NCBI RefSeq assembly: GCF_001278845.1
Contig: NZ_CP012590.1
Coordinates: forward strand, 62,001-126,000
From: Actinomyces sp. oral taxon 414
Lineage (GTDB): Bacteria; Actinomycetota; Actinomycetes; Actinomycetales; Actinomycetaceae
Direction of reading: 5' to 3'
DNA: 64,000 nt
Position 1 is the first letter of the stretch; every line of letters starts with the position of its first letter. The notes below the pieces were generated by a model. It searched no databases, had not been told where the DNA came from, and saw only the letters and a list, made by a program, of their open reading frames with translations. A program made the position numbers and the translations under genes. Shown here piece after piece: positions 8,026-16,858 of this stretch.

Positions 8026-9149
8026 CCGCCGCTGACACCGCCGCAGACCCCGCCGCCACCGCCGCCGACACGGGGCTCCTGCGCCCCCACGCCGAGCAGC
8101 GCTACGCCGAGGAGCTGGCCGCCCTGGCGGCCCTGGACGAGCGGCCCCGCCCGGCCGGCTGGCGCCTGTCCCCGTGGGCGGTGGTCTCCTACCTCATGGG
8201 CGCCACCCTGGCCGACGGCACCGTCATCACCCCCAAGTACGTGGGCAGCCGCCGCCTCATCGAAATCGCCGTGGCCACCCTGGCCACCGACCGCGCCCTG
8301 CTGCTGCTGGGCGTGCCCGGAACCGCCAAGTCCTGGGTGAGCGAGCACCTGGCGGCCGCCGTGTGCGGCACCTCCACCCTCCTGGTCCAGGGCACCGCCG
8401 GCACCGCGGAGGAGGCCGTGCGCTACGGCTGGAACTACGCCCGCCTCCTGGCCGAGGGTCCCTCCCCCGAGGCGCTCGTGGCCTCCCCGGTCATGGAGGC
8501 CATGCGCTCGGGGCGCATCGCCCGCGTCGAGGAGCTCACCCGCATGCCCTCCGACGTCCAGGACGCCCTCATTACCGTGCTCAGCGAGAAGACGCTGCCC
8601 GTGCCCGAGCTGGGCGCGGAGGTCCAGGCCCGCGGCGGCTTCAACCTCATCGCCACCGCCAACGACCGCGACCGCGGCGTCAACGACCTGTCCTCCGCGC
8701 TGCGCCGCCGCTTCAACACCGTCGTGCTGCCCCTGCCCGACTCCGCCGAGGAGGAGGTCGCCATTGTCTCGCGGCGGGTGGCCGACCTGGGCTCGGCCCT
8801 GCGGCTGCCGCCCGCCGAGGGGGCCCTGGACGAGATCCGGCGCGTGGTCACCGTCTTCCGCGAGCTGCGCCAGGGCGTCACCGAGGACGGGCGCACCACC
8901 GTCAAGTCCCCCTCCTCGACCCTGTCCACCGCCGAGGCCATCTCGGTGGTCACCAACGGGCTGGCCATGAGCGCCCACTTCGGCGACGGCGTCCTGCGTC
9001 CGGGCGACGTCGCCGCCGGAATCCTGGGGGCGGTCGTCGCCGACCCGGTGGGCGACGCCGTCGTGTGGTCGGAGTACCTGGAGACCGTGGTGCGCGACCG
9101 CCGGGGCTGGAAGGACTTCTACCGCGCCTGCCGCGAGGTGAGCAGGTGA
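8022..9149 (+). CDS. MoxR-type AAA+ ATPase
   Basis: A 375-residue AAA+ protein from GTG 8022 with AGGAGG 4 nt upstream. Walker A GVPGTAKS spans 97-104 (the MoxR-typical form), Walker B is VEE (E170, E171) in GRIARVEELTRMP, sensor 1 is ATAND (N214), and SSALRRRFN carries the Arg finger region. MoxR ATPases act with VWA-domain partners as chaperones that insert metals or remodel complexes; the VWA protein is two genes downstream. Within this operon it is the energy source. It is coupled to both neighbours by 4-nt overlaps. Catalytic residues look complete. The exact client is unknown. Confidence 0.9.
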   Translation: MTAADTAADPAATAADTGLLRPHAEQRYAEELAALAALDERPRPAGWRLSPWAVVSYLMGATLADGTVITPKYVGSRRLIEIAVATLATDRALLLLGVPGTAKSWVSEHLAAAVCGTSTLLVQGTAGTAEEAVRYGWNYARLLAEGPSPEALVASPVMEAMRSGRIARVEELTRMPSDVQDALITVLSEKTLPVPELGAEVQARGGFNLIATANDRDRGVNDLSSALRRRFNTVVLPLPDSAEEEVAIVSRRVADLGSALRLPPAEGALDEIRRVVTVFRELRQGVTEDGRTTVKSPSSTLSTAEAISVVTNGLAMSAHFGDGVLRPGDVAAGILGAVVADPVGDAVVWSEYLETVVRDRRGWKDFYRACREVSR

Positions 9150-11464
9150 CCACCCCCGCGGGCGCGGCCGGCGGCCGACCGGGCGACCCGGGCGGGGCCG
9201 CCCCGCCCGCGCCGCCGGTGCGGGTCTTGGGCGTGCGCCACCACGGCCCCGGATCGGCCCGCGCGCTCGCGGCCGCCCTGGAGGACTACCGGCCCGACTG
9301 CGTGCTCGTCGAGGGCCCGGCCGACGCCGACGACCTGCTGACCTGGGTCGGCGCGCCGGGCATGGAGCCGCCCGTGGCGCTGCTGGCCTGGAAGACGGAC
9401 GAGCCCTCGGTCGCCTCCTTCTGGCCCCTGGCCGTCTTCTCCCCGGAATGGCAGGCGCTGCGCTGGGCCGCCGCGCACGGCGTCGAGGCCCACTTCATGG
9501 ACCTGCCCTCCCGCCACGTCCTGGCCGAGCAGGCGGAGGAGGGCGAGAAGAAGGACGACGGCGCCGAGTCGCCCGGACCCGCCGCGGGCGAGCCGGCCGC
9601 CGCCGACGGGGCCCCCGCGCCCGCCGCGCCCCCGCGCACCGATCCCGTCGCCGAACTCGCCCGCCTGGCCGGCTACGCCGACCCCGAGGCCTGGTGGGAG
9701 GACGCCGTCGAACTGCGCCTGGACGGCGACCCCTTCGAACCGCTGGCCGAGGCCATCGGCCTGCTGCGCGAGACCGCCCCGGAGACCGACGAGCGGACCC
9801 TGCGCCGCGAGGCCCACATGCGCAAGGTCCTGCGCGCCGCCCGCCGCCGCGGGCACGAGCGCATCGCCGTCGTGTGCGGCGCCTGGCACGCCCCCGCCCT
9901 GAGGGGCCGCCCGCCCGCCGTCAAGGCCGACAACGCCCTCCTGGCCGGCATGCCCAGGGTCAAGACGCAACTGACCTGGGTGCCCTGGACGCACCAGCGC
10001 CTGGCCGCCGCCACCGGCTACGGCGCGGGCGTGACCTCCCCGGGCTGGTACCACCACCTGTTCACCGCCCCCGACGAACCCGTCGTGCGCTGGCTCACGT
10101 TCGTGGCCCGCTCCCTGCGCGAGCACGACCTGCCCGCCTCCTCCGCCCACGTCATCGAGGCCGCCCGCCTGGCCGAGGCGCTCGCGGCCCTGCGCGGACG
10201 CCCCATGCCCGGCCTGGACGAGGTCGGCGAGGCCACCTGGTCCGTGCTGTGCGAGGGCAGTACAGCGCGCGCCGAACTGGTGACCCGGGAAGTCGTCGTC
10301 GGCCAGACCCTGGGGGCGGTGCCCGACGGCGTACCCATGGTCCCCCTGGACGCCGACATGCGCGCCACCGCCAAGCGCCTGCGCCTGGCCTTCTCCGCCT
10401 CGGCGCGCTCCCTGGTGCTGGACCTGCGCAAGCCCACCGACCTGGCCCGCTCCCACCTCCTGCGGCGCCTGGCCATCGTGGGAGTGGACTGGGGCAGCCC
10501 GCGGCAGGTGTCGGGCACGGGCACCTTCAAGGAGGGCTGGGAGCTGGTGTGGCGCCCCGAGCTGGCGGTCGACGTCGTCGCGGCCGCCTCCTGGGGCACC
10601 ACCGTCGCCTCCGCGGCCGGCCACGCCCTCATGGAGCGCACCGACACCCTGCCGGCGGTGACCGGCGCCGTCGAGGAGGCCCTCGACGCCGGCCTGACGG
10701 ACGCGCTGCCCGGACTGCTGCGCGCCCTGGACGAGCGCGCCGCCGGGGAGAGCGACATCACCCATCTGCTCGCCTCGATCCCCGCCCTGGCCCGCACCCA
10801 GCGCTACGGCGACGTGCGCGCCACCGACACCGCCGGCCTGGCGGCCGTCACCCGCGCGGTCCTGGCCCGCGCCTGCGCCGGCCTGCCCGCCGCGGCGGGC
10901 GGGGCGGGCCGGGAGGCGGCCGAGGCGCTGCGCCGCGCCGTGGACGGGGTCCAGGACGTTATCGCCCTGCTCGGCGAGGAGGCGGAGGAGCGGTGGCGCG
11001 AATGCCTGCTGGCGACCTTGCGGGCCCGCGCACTGCCGGGCCTGCTGGCCGGGCGGATCACCCGCATCCTGCTCGACGGCGAGGGGCTGACGCCCGAGGA
11101 CGTGGCCGGGCGGATGAGCCGGACCCTGTCCCCCGGCTCCGACCCGGCCGACCAGGCCGCCTGGGTGGAGGGCTTCCTCGCCGGCGACGCCCTGCTCATT
11201 ATCGAGGACCGGCGGATCCTGCGGCTGCTGGACGAGTGGGTGCGCCGCATTGACGATAGGGCCTTCGTGGACGCCCTGCCCTCGCTGCGCCGGGCCCTGG
11301 GCTCGTGGTCGAAGGCCTCCCGGCGGGCACTGGCGCGCCGCCTGGCGCAGGGCGAGCAAGCCGACACGACGGACCCGACCGGGGACGACGAGGAGGAGGA
11401 GATGCTCGCCTTCGCCGCCCCCGTGCTGGCCACGGTGGGAACGATCCTGGGAGGTGGACGATGA
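9146..11464 (+). CDS. DUF5682 family protein
   Basis: A 772-residue protein starting at GTG 9146 within the MoxR stop. After an Ala/Gly/Pro leader it reads VRVLGVRHHGPGSARAL (RHHGPGS at 31-37), the signature opening of DUF5682, followed by CVLVEGPADAD near 51-60. Later conserved segments include VVCGAWHAPAL and VKTQLTWVPWTHQRLA. The HHGP/EGP arrangement recalls TraB- or ChaN-like hydrolase folds, but no activity is established and I do not assign one. Residues about 130-165 are a charged Ala/Pro-rich linker. Always found next to MoxR/VWA/SWIM partners in the operons I know, which argues for one complex. The stop overlaps the VWA start (ATGA). Confidence 0.8.
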   Translation: MTTPAGAAGGRPGDPGGAAPPAPPVRVLGVRHHGPGSARALAAALEDYRPDCVLVEGPADADDLLTWVGAPGMEPPVALLAWKTDEPSVASFWPLAVFSPEWQALRWAAAHGVEAHFMDLPSRHVLAEQAEEGEKKDDGAESPGPAAGEPAAADGAPAPAAPPRTDPVAELARLAGYADPEAWWEDAVELRLDGDPFEPLAEAIGLLRETAPETDERTLRREAHMRKVLRAARRRGHERIAVVCGAWHAPALRGRPPAVKADNALLAGMPRVKTQLTWVPWTHQRLAAATGYGAGVTSPGWYHHLFTAPDEPVVRWLTFVARSLREHDLPASSAHVIEAARLAEALAALRGRPMPGLDEVGEATWSVLCEGSTARAELVTREVVVGQTLGAVPDGVPMVPLDADMRATAKRLRLAFSASARSLVLDLRKPTDLARSHLLRRLAIVGVDWGSPRQVSGTGTFKEGWELVWRPELAVDVVAAASWGTTVASAAGHALMERTDTLPAVTGAVEEALDAGLTDALPGLLRALDERAAGESDITHLLASIPALARTQRYGDVRATDTAGLAAVTRAVLARACAGLPAAAGGAGREAAEALRRAVDGVQDVIALLGEEAEERWRECLLATLRARALPGLLAGRITRILLDGEGLTPEDVAGRMSRTLSPGSDPADQAAWVEGFLAGDALLIIEDRRILRLLDEWVRRIDDRAFVDALPSLRRALGSWSKASRRALARRLAQGEQADTTDPTGDDEEEEMLAFAAPVLATVGTILGGGR

Positions 11465-12672
11465 GCCCCGCGAACAAGCTCGCGGCCGCGGATGCGCCCG
11501 CGCCGTCGTCGGGCCCGCCGCTGGACGGTCCGATCAGCGCCGAGGAGCGCTGGCAGCTCATGCTCGGCGCCGACGAGGAGCTGGGCGGGCTGAGCGGGTC
11601 CCTGCAGGCCATGGACCGCGCGCTCGGCGCCCTCTACAACACCGGGGACGACGAGAACGGGGGCAAGAAGGGCCGGGGCGGCCTGGGCGCCTCCGCGCCG
11701 TCGGTCACCCGCTGGCTGGGCGACATCCGCAGCTACTTCCCCAACCGGGTCGTGCGGGTCATGCAGACCGACGCCATCGAGCGCCTGGGCGTGCGCTCCC
11801 TGCTGACCGAGCCGGAGGTCCTGGAGACCCTCGAGCCCGACGTCCACCTCGTGGCCACCCTCGCCCAGCTGTCCTCGGTCATTCCGGAGCGCTCGCGGGC
11901 CACGGCGCGCGCCGTCGTCGCCAAGGTGGCCCGACAGGTGGAGGAGAGGATCGCCGACCGCCTGCACCAGAGCGTTCTGGGGGCCCTCAACCGGGCCTCG
12001 CGCACCTCCCGGCCCCGCCCCGGCGACATCGACTGGAACCGCACCATCGCCGCGAACCTCAAGAACTACCTGCCCGAGCACCGCACGGTGGTGCCCGAGC
12101 GGCTCATCGGCTACGGCCGCAGGCACCTGGGCGTCCAGCGGGAGTTCGCCATCTGCCTGGACCAGTCCGGCTCCATGGCGACCTCCGTGGTCTACGCCTC
12201 GATCATGGCGGGCGTCATGGCGTCCCTGCGGACGCTGCGCACCTCCCTGGTGGCCTACTCCACCGATATCGCCGACCTCACCGAGGCCCTGGCCGACCCG
12301 GTCGACGTCATCTTCGGCGCCCAGCTGGGCGGGGGCACGGACACCTCCCCGGCGCTGGAGTACTGCCGGCGGACCATCACCCGGCCCGCGGACGCGGTGC
12401 TCCTGCTCATCTCCGACCTCTACGACTCCGATCCCAAGCGCATGCTGGAGCACATCGCCCGGATTCAGGCCGACGGCGTCCGGGTGGTGGTGCTGCTCAC
12501 CCTGTCCGACGACGGCCTGCCCTTCTACAACCACGACGTCGCGGCCTCCCTGGGGGACATGGGGGTGCCGGCCTTCGGCTGCACCCCCGACGCCTTCCCG
12601 GACCTCATCGCCGCCGCGATCCAGGGCGACGACCTGGGCCGCTGGGCCGAGCAGCGGGCGGCGGAGTCGTAA
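11461..12672 (+). CDS. VWA-domain protein (MoxR partner)
   Basis: A 403-residue protein from ATG 11461, overlapping the DUF5682 stop; longer in-frame starts would lie inside DUF5682 and lack a ribosome site (GGAGGTGG precedes 11461). The N-terminal half is helical; the VWA domain starts near residue 228 with the MIDAS motif DQSGS at 234-238, a second metal-contact Thr in GGGTDTSP, and LLLISDLYDSD later. VWA domains coordinate a divalent metal to bind partners and are the usual MoxR co-factor. It closes the five-gene operon; the next gene is convergent, with its 3' end only 7 nt away. Confidence 0.9.
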   Translation: MSPANKLAAADAPAPSSGPPLDGPISAEERWQLMLGADEELGGLSGSLQAMDRALGALYNTGDDENGGKKGRGGLGASAPSVTRWLGDIRSYFPNRVVRVMQTDAIERLGVRSLLTEPEVLETLEPDVHLVATLAQLSSVIPERSRATARAVVAKVARQVEERIADRLHQSVLGALNRASRTSRPRPGDIDWNRTIAANLKNYLPEHRTVVPERLIGYGRRHLGVQREFAICLDQSGSMATSVVYASIMAGVMASLRTLRTSLVAYSTDIADLTEALADPVDVIFGAQLGGGTDTSPALEYCRRTITRPADAVLLLISDLYDSDPKRMLEHIARIQADGVRVVVLLTLSDDGLPFYNHDVAASLGDMGVPAFGCTPDAFPDLIAAAIQGDDLGRWAEQRAAES

Positions 12673-12679
12673 GGCGCCC

Positions 12680-13597
12680 TCACACGTCGTCGACGTCGTC
12701 GTAGGACTTGGGGTCCTCAATGGGCTCCAGATGGGCCGACACGCGCAGGCTCGGGTCGGCGTCGACGAGCTCGTCGATCATCTTCTCGGTGAAGTCGTGG
12801 CCCTGCTTGACGCTCCAGGTGCCGGGGACGAGCATGTGGACGTCGGCGAAGCGGCGGTTGCCGGCCTCGCGCACCCGCACCGCGTGGAAGTCGATGACGC
12901 CGGCGCGCCGGTGACGGTCGAGCACCGCCGTGATCGCGGCCAGGGACTCGGCGGACGGGGCGATGTCCATGAGCCCGGCCACCGAGTCCCTGATCAGCGT
13001 GAAGCCCGTCCACATAATGTTCAGGCCCGCCCCCAGCGCCACCACGGCGTCGAGCATGGGGGAGTCGAAGACGGCGACCAGGCCCACGCCCACCAGGACG
13101 GCGGCGGAGGTGACGACGTCGGTGGCCAGGTGCTTGGCGTCGGCCACGAGGGTCGTCGAGTTCTCCCGCCGGCCCTTGCGGTACAGGACCCGGGCCGCCG
13201 CGCCGTTGACGAGGGAGGCCACGACCGACACCGCCAGGCCCAGGCCCAGCCGCTCGGGCATGACCGGGGAGATGAGACGCTCGATCGCCGAGAAGATGAT
13301 GAAGGCGGCGGCCACGAAGATCATGGTCCCCTCGACGATCGCCGAGAAGTACTCCGCCTTGGAGTGGCCGAACTGGTGGTCCTTGTCCGCCGGCCGGATC
13401 GAGATCTTCAGGACGACGAGGGCGATGACGGCCGCCACGAGATTGACCACCGACTCCGCGGCGTCGGAGAGCAGGCCCACCGAGCCGGTCATCCACGCCG
13501 CCCACCCCTTGAGGGCGATGGTGGCCAGGGCGGCGCTTATGGACAGCCAGGCGTAGGCGCTCAGGTCCTTCGGCGGGGCGTAGCGTGACGAGGACAC
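12680..13597 (-). CDS. Cation diffusion facilitator (CDF) metal transporter
   Basis: A 305-residue membrane protein with the CDF layout: six transmembrane helices in the first 200 residues and a cytoplasmic C-terminal domain (about 210-290) of the dimerising metal-sensing type. Helix 2 carries SDAAES (D45, E48) and helix 5 HLATD (H156, D160), the usual metal-binding positions; the loop DKDHQFGHSKAEY is also typical. It exports Zn, Fe, Mn or similar divalent cations in exchange for protons; the ion cannot be told here. Start is GTG 13597, with no Shine-Dalgarno but CACACT at 13604-13609, 6 nt upstream, suggesting a leaderless transcript. Convergent with the VWA gene. Confidence 0.9.
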   Translation of the reverse strand: MSSSRYAPPKDLSAYAWLSISAALATIALKGWAAWMTGSVGLLSDAAESVVNLVAAVIALVVLKISIRPADKDHQFGHSKAEYFSAIVEGTMIFVAAAFIIFSAIERLISPVMPERLGLGLAVSVVASLVNGAAARVLYRKGRRENSTTLVADAKHLATDVVTSAAVLVGVGLVAVFDSPMLDAVVALGAGLNIMWTGFTLIRDSVAGLMDIAPSAESLAAITAVLDRHRRAGVIDFHAVRVREAGNRRFADVHMLVPGTWSVKQGHDFTEKMIDELVDADPSLRVSAHLEPIEDPKSYDDVDDV

Positions 13598-13603
13598 GCG
13601 AGC

Positions 13604-13609
13604 AGTGTG
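13604..13609 (-). promoter_or_regulatory. -10-like hexamer for leaderless CDF gene
   Basis: CACACT on the minus strand, 6 nt before GTG 13597, the same hexamer and spacing as before cutC. Confidence 0.4.
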
Positions 13610-13820
13610 CCCGGGGCGGCCGGGCCGGGCCAGTCAGGGTTTCGCAGGCCCGCAAGCCGGCGGGGCCGTGCGATTCCCGCCTTGGACTCGCCGGAGGCGG
13701 TGACCTGGAGACCGGGATCGGCATAATGACGCGGAGGGACGAGTGGGCCGGGGCCCCGGCGCCCGGATCGGTCCCGGGGGGCTCGCCCATCCCCGGGTCC
13801 TGCCGGCCCGGCCCCGATCC

Positions 13821-13899
13821 TTCCGCGAACGCGTAGGTTTCTAGTCGAACGCGCAGGCGGGAGGTACGCGTTCGACTAGAAACCTACGCGTTCGCGGAA
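13821..13899. repeat. 33-bp perfect inverted repeat with 13-nt spacer
   Basis: Left arm 13821-13853 and right arm 13867-13899 are exact reverse complements (33 of 33). Each arm contains CGAACGCG twice flanking TAGGTTTCTAGT, so the arms also have internal repeat structure. It lies between the divergent-facing CDF promoter and the IS nest. It could be a very strong RNA hairpin, a protein-binding site or a small mobile repeat (MITE or REP-like). No ORF crosses it. Confidence 0.9.
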
Positions 13900-14038
13900 G
13901 AACGGCTCGCGGAGGATGACGGGCCGGGGGCCGGCGAACCGACCGCAGAACGCGCCCCCCCGCCGCCCCCGTCCCGACCCCCTGGGTTCGGGGCCGGTCG
14001 TGATAGTCCCGGGGCCCTGCCGCCTCGGCCCTTTCACG

Positions 14039-14092
14039 ACGGGGGTTGACCCATGAGCACGGGGGTTAGCCCATGAGCACGGGGGTTAAACC
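14039..14092 (+). repeat. 20-bp direct repeat, two full and one partial copy
   Basis: The unit ACGGGGGTT-NN-CCCATGAGC occurs at 14039-14058 and 14059-14078, differing only at two central bases; a third partial copy (ACGGGGGTTAAACC) starts at 14079 and ends in the IS4 target duplication. Confidence 0.85.
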
Positions 14093-14243
14093 CAATGTCG
14101 TTCGGTTAGGGGTTGGGGTGGGGTGTCAAGAGGTGGGTGGGCGGCGTGTCGGTTTGGTGGTGGGCGCAGGCCTTGTAGGAGTGGGTCGGTCCGCCAAGAC
14201 TGATCCGTTCTCTTAGACAAGGCCTGCTGTGTGTGATTGTGCC

Positions 14244-14909
14244 ATGCGCCCTTCGGCGCCGGACGTGTTCGCCCCCGGTCACCTGGGCGAGTTGACCCAG
14301 GTGGTTCCCTTCGAGATGGTCGATGCGGCACTGGAGGCGGGGGGCGGCGTGCAGCGGCGCGTGCGGCGCCTGCCGTCGCGGGTGGTGGTCTACCTGCTGC
14401 TGGCGGGGGCGCTGTTCGGATCGGTGGGGTGGAGCGGGGTGTGGTCGCGCCTGTGCGCGGGCCTGGGGCGCCCCGTGGAGCCCGTGAGCGCCTCGTCGAT
14501 CTCGCAGGCGATGCGCCGGGTGGGGCCGGCCCCCCTCAAGGCGCTGTTCGATCTGCTGTCCGGCCCCCTGCCCGTGCAGGGGGGCGCGGACCGGTTCGCC
14601 TCGCGCAGGGTCGTGGCCCTGGACGGCACCCTGATCGCGGTGGCGGACACCGAGGCCAACAGGGCCGCCTTCCCCAAGAGCCGGTCCGGGCGGGGCTCGG
14701 GCGCCGGCTACCCGATGATCCGCCTGGTGACCCTGCTGGCCGCCTCCACCCGCAGCCTGCTGGCCGCGGCCGTCGACTCGGACAGGGTCGGCGAGACCTC
14801 CCTGGCCGCCGGGCTGATCCGCGCCATGGGCCCGGGCATGCTCGTCCTGGCCGACCGGGGCCTGGCATCGACGGGCATGTGGACCCTGATCAGGTCCGCG
14901 GGCTCGGAC
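14244..14909 (+). pseudogene. IS4-family transposase, N-terminal fragment
   Basis: The first 220 or so residues of an IS4-type transposase: the N-terminal IS4 domain (PSAPDVFAPGHLGELTQVV, then YLLLAGALFG) and the first catalytic Asp region VVALDGTLIAVADTEAN, then VLADRGLASTGMW. The frame is cut at 14909 by the left end of the IS3 element, and the missing C-terminal catalytic Glu region is not found on the other side. ATG 14244 is taken as start; an in-frame GTG lies at 14229. Non-functional. Confidence 0.8.
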
Positions 14910-14973
14910 TGGAGTGAGTGGGATCCTCTGGACTTGGGGAGAGTTTCTTCCCGCGACAGAATAGGATGAGTTC

Positions 14974-15270
14974 ATGACGAGAACGAAGTACCCCGATGAG
15001 TTCAAGGAGCAGGTCGTTCGCGAGATCCTGGAGAAGGAGCGCACGATCGCGTCCGTGGCCGCCTCCTTTCGATCTGGTTCCGCAGACGGTGGGGGGCTGG
15101 GTCGCCAAGTACAAGAAGAAGCACGCCGAGGACCAGGACCCCGAGGCCGCCGCGGAGTCGGCCGAGATCGCCAGGCTGAGGGCGGAGAGGCGCGAGTTGC
15201 GCGCAGAGATGCGAGTTCTTGAAAAAAGCGGCGGCCTTCTTCGCGAGAGAACGTCGGTGAGCGATCGCCA
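14974..15270 (+). pseudogene. IS3 orfA, frameshifted
   Basis: Encodes the HTH protein MTRTKYPDEFKEQVVREI, reading on through ASF; at about 15066-15069 one extra base (TCCTTTCGAT) shifts the frame. The rest (LVPQTVGGWVAKYKKKHAED, then a leucine-zipper-like EIARLRAERRELRAEMRVLE) continues in the next frame. A slippery run AAAAAAG near 15219 is the expected programmed -1 frameshift site between orfA and orfB. The extra base inactivates orfA unless it is a sequencing error. Confidence 0.75.
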
Positions 15271-15691
15271 CAGGGCTCATCCGCCGCGAAGAAGGCAATT
15301 ACCCCGTCGCCTCCATGTGCGAACTGGTCGGAGTGTCGAAGTCCGGCTACTACAACTGGCTGAGCCGGCCCGAGGCCGCCACGAAGGTCAGAAGGAGGAA
15401 GCTGGCCCTGTTGGTCGAGTCCGAGTTCAAGGCCTCCGACATGACCTACGGGTACCGGCGCATCACCGCCGCTCTGAAGCGCAAGGGCACCGTCGTGTCC
15501 CCCGACACGCCTCCGCCCCCCTCATGCGGGAGAAGGGTCTGAAAGCCGCGCAACCGCGCCGGAAGGTCCGCACCACCATCCCCGCCGACGACATCGACAC
15601 CCGCCCCGACCTGGTGGACAGGGACTTCACCGCCGAGGCCCCCGGGCTCAAATGGGTCGGGGACATCACCTATAGCGGCGATTTTACAAAG

Positions 15692-16858
15692 TCATTTTGT
15701 GAGGCGGTATGGGAATTTGTTGCTCCTGATGAAGGTCTCGAATGCGTTGCGGGTGTCCTCGAAGTGGGCGCGCTGTCGGTTGCTGATGGATTTCTTGCCT
15801 TCTCCCCAGACGCGTTCGATGGGGTTCTTATTGGGGCTGTAGGGCGGCAGGTTGATGAGATGGATCCTCTCCAGGATGTTGCCCTTCCCCAGGTGCTCCC
15901 TCAGTTTCTTCGACTTGTGCCATCCGGCGTTGTCCCACACCACGACGATCGTCTTGTCCGGGTACTTCAGGGTCAGATCGGTCAGGGCCTTCACGATGTT
16001 GGAGGTGTTCTGCCAGTCCAGTCGCATGAGGTCCACGCTCCCGTCCGCCTCGTGGAGGAATCCGATATAGCTCTGGGACTGCCGTTTCCGATCGACCCTG
16101 ATCCTGGTCCTGGCGCCCTTCTTGCACCAGGCCCTGCGAGTAATGGCCTCGTGCTCGATCCTCACCTCGTCCGCGGACACCACGATGACATCCTCATCCC
16201 CCTTCTCCGCATCTCCCTTCTCCGCATCTCCCTTCTCCGCATCGTCCGTCTTCTCGTTCTCGCACTCATTCTTCTCACTCCCCCGCTGCCCCTCGTCCTC
16301 CTCCTGCCCGTCCTGCCCGTCCTGCTTCTTCCCCTTGATCTTGGCGATCTTGGCGTGGATCTTCGCCATGCGGGCCTCGACCTGGGTCTCGTCGGCGCGG
16401 CGCTGGTCCACCTCCTCGGGCAGGTGGAAGGACAACCCCGCCATGTGGAGCAAAGAACGGTAGGAGGATTCGGAGGCGTACTCGATGCCGAAGCGCTCGT
16501 GCATCCAGCCCGCCAGATCGTGAATATTCCAGAACTCCGCCGCAATGCCCTGCTCCGACGGGGGGCGCGACAGCGCCTTCAGGATCTCCTTCTCCTGTTC
16601 CTGGGAGATCTTGGAGGCGTTGTTGTTGCCGACATGCCCGGTGCAAATGGACGACAACCGATCCCTCCTCCAATCCCTCGCCCACTCCATGACCGTCCTG
16701 GTGGCGCGCTCCACCAGCCGCGCCACGACATCGACGCCAATTCCCTCCGACAGCATGAGAATCGCCTCCGACTTGCGCCTCATCAGCTTATACGGGGATT
16801 CCGCCTTGTGCACTTGAAGAGCCGACCACTCATGCTCCTCGACCACTACCGCTTCCAT
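15692..16858 (-). CDS. IS630-family transposase
   Basis: An intact DDE transposase of about 388 residues from ATG 16858 (MEAVVVEEHEW); in-frame starts at 16870 and 16906 are possible and no strong ribosome site decides. Features: an N-terminal HTH region (LMRRKSEAILMLSEGIGVDV), a winged-helix segment (GIAAEFWNIHDLAGWMHERF), then the catalytic core VVSADEVRIE, VVVWDNAGWH and LPPYSPNKNPIERVWGEGK. A linker before the core is highly charged and contains EKGDAEKGDAEKGDE, encoded by a 15-bp unit repeated three times (16201-16245), which may vary in number between copies. Unlike the two elements around it, it looks active. Confidence 0.9.
   Translation of the reverse strand: MEAVVVEEHEWSALQVHKAESPYKLMRRKSEAILMLSEGIGVDVVARLVERATRTVMEWARDWRRDRLSSICTGHVGNNNASKISQEQEKEILKALSRPPSEQGIAAEFWNIHDLAGWMHERFGIEYASESSYRSLLHMAGLSFHLPEEVDQRRADETQVEARMAKIHAKIAKIKGKKQDGQDGQEEDEGQRGSEKNECENEKTDDAEKGDAEKGDAEKGDEDVIVVSADEVRIEHEAITRRAWCKKGARTRIRVDRKRQSQSYIGFLHEADGSVDLMRLDWQNTSNIVKALTDLTLKYPDKTIVVVWDNAGWHKSKKLREHLGKGNILERIHLINLPPYSPNKNPIERVWGEGKKSISNRQRAHFEDTRNAFETFIRSNKFPYRLTK
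16201..16245. repeat. 15-bp tandem repeat, three units, in IS630 transposase
   Basis: Unit CCTTCTCCGCATCTC at 16201, 16216 and 16231 (the last differs in its final bases). It encodes the GDAEK repeat of the transposase linker and keeps frame. Confidence 0.85.

Larger units (their letters stand above)
13610..14092. other. Gene-free stretch with repeats left of the IS nest
   Basis: About 480 nt with no believable gene. It holds the 33-bp inverted repeat at 13821-13899, then GC-rich sequence, then a 20-bp unit (ACGGGGGTT..CCCATGAGC) at 14039-14058 and 14059-14078 with a third partial copy from 14079 that runs into the IS4 target duplication. The right flank of the IS nest carries the inverse TTAACCCCCGT, so the target was itself a palindrome. 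Confidence 0.6.

Noticed and set aside
9119..11359. 746-codon minus-strand frame opposite DUF5682
   Set aside because: Same shadow effect; no start with a ribosome site and low-complexity Gly/Gln-rich translation.
16201..16245. Possible CRISPR-like short repeats
   Set aside because: Three 15-bp units without spacers, in frame inside a transposase gene; a coding microsatellite.
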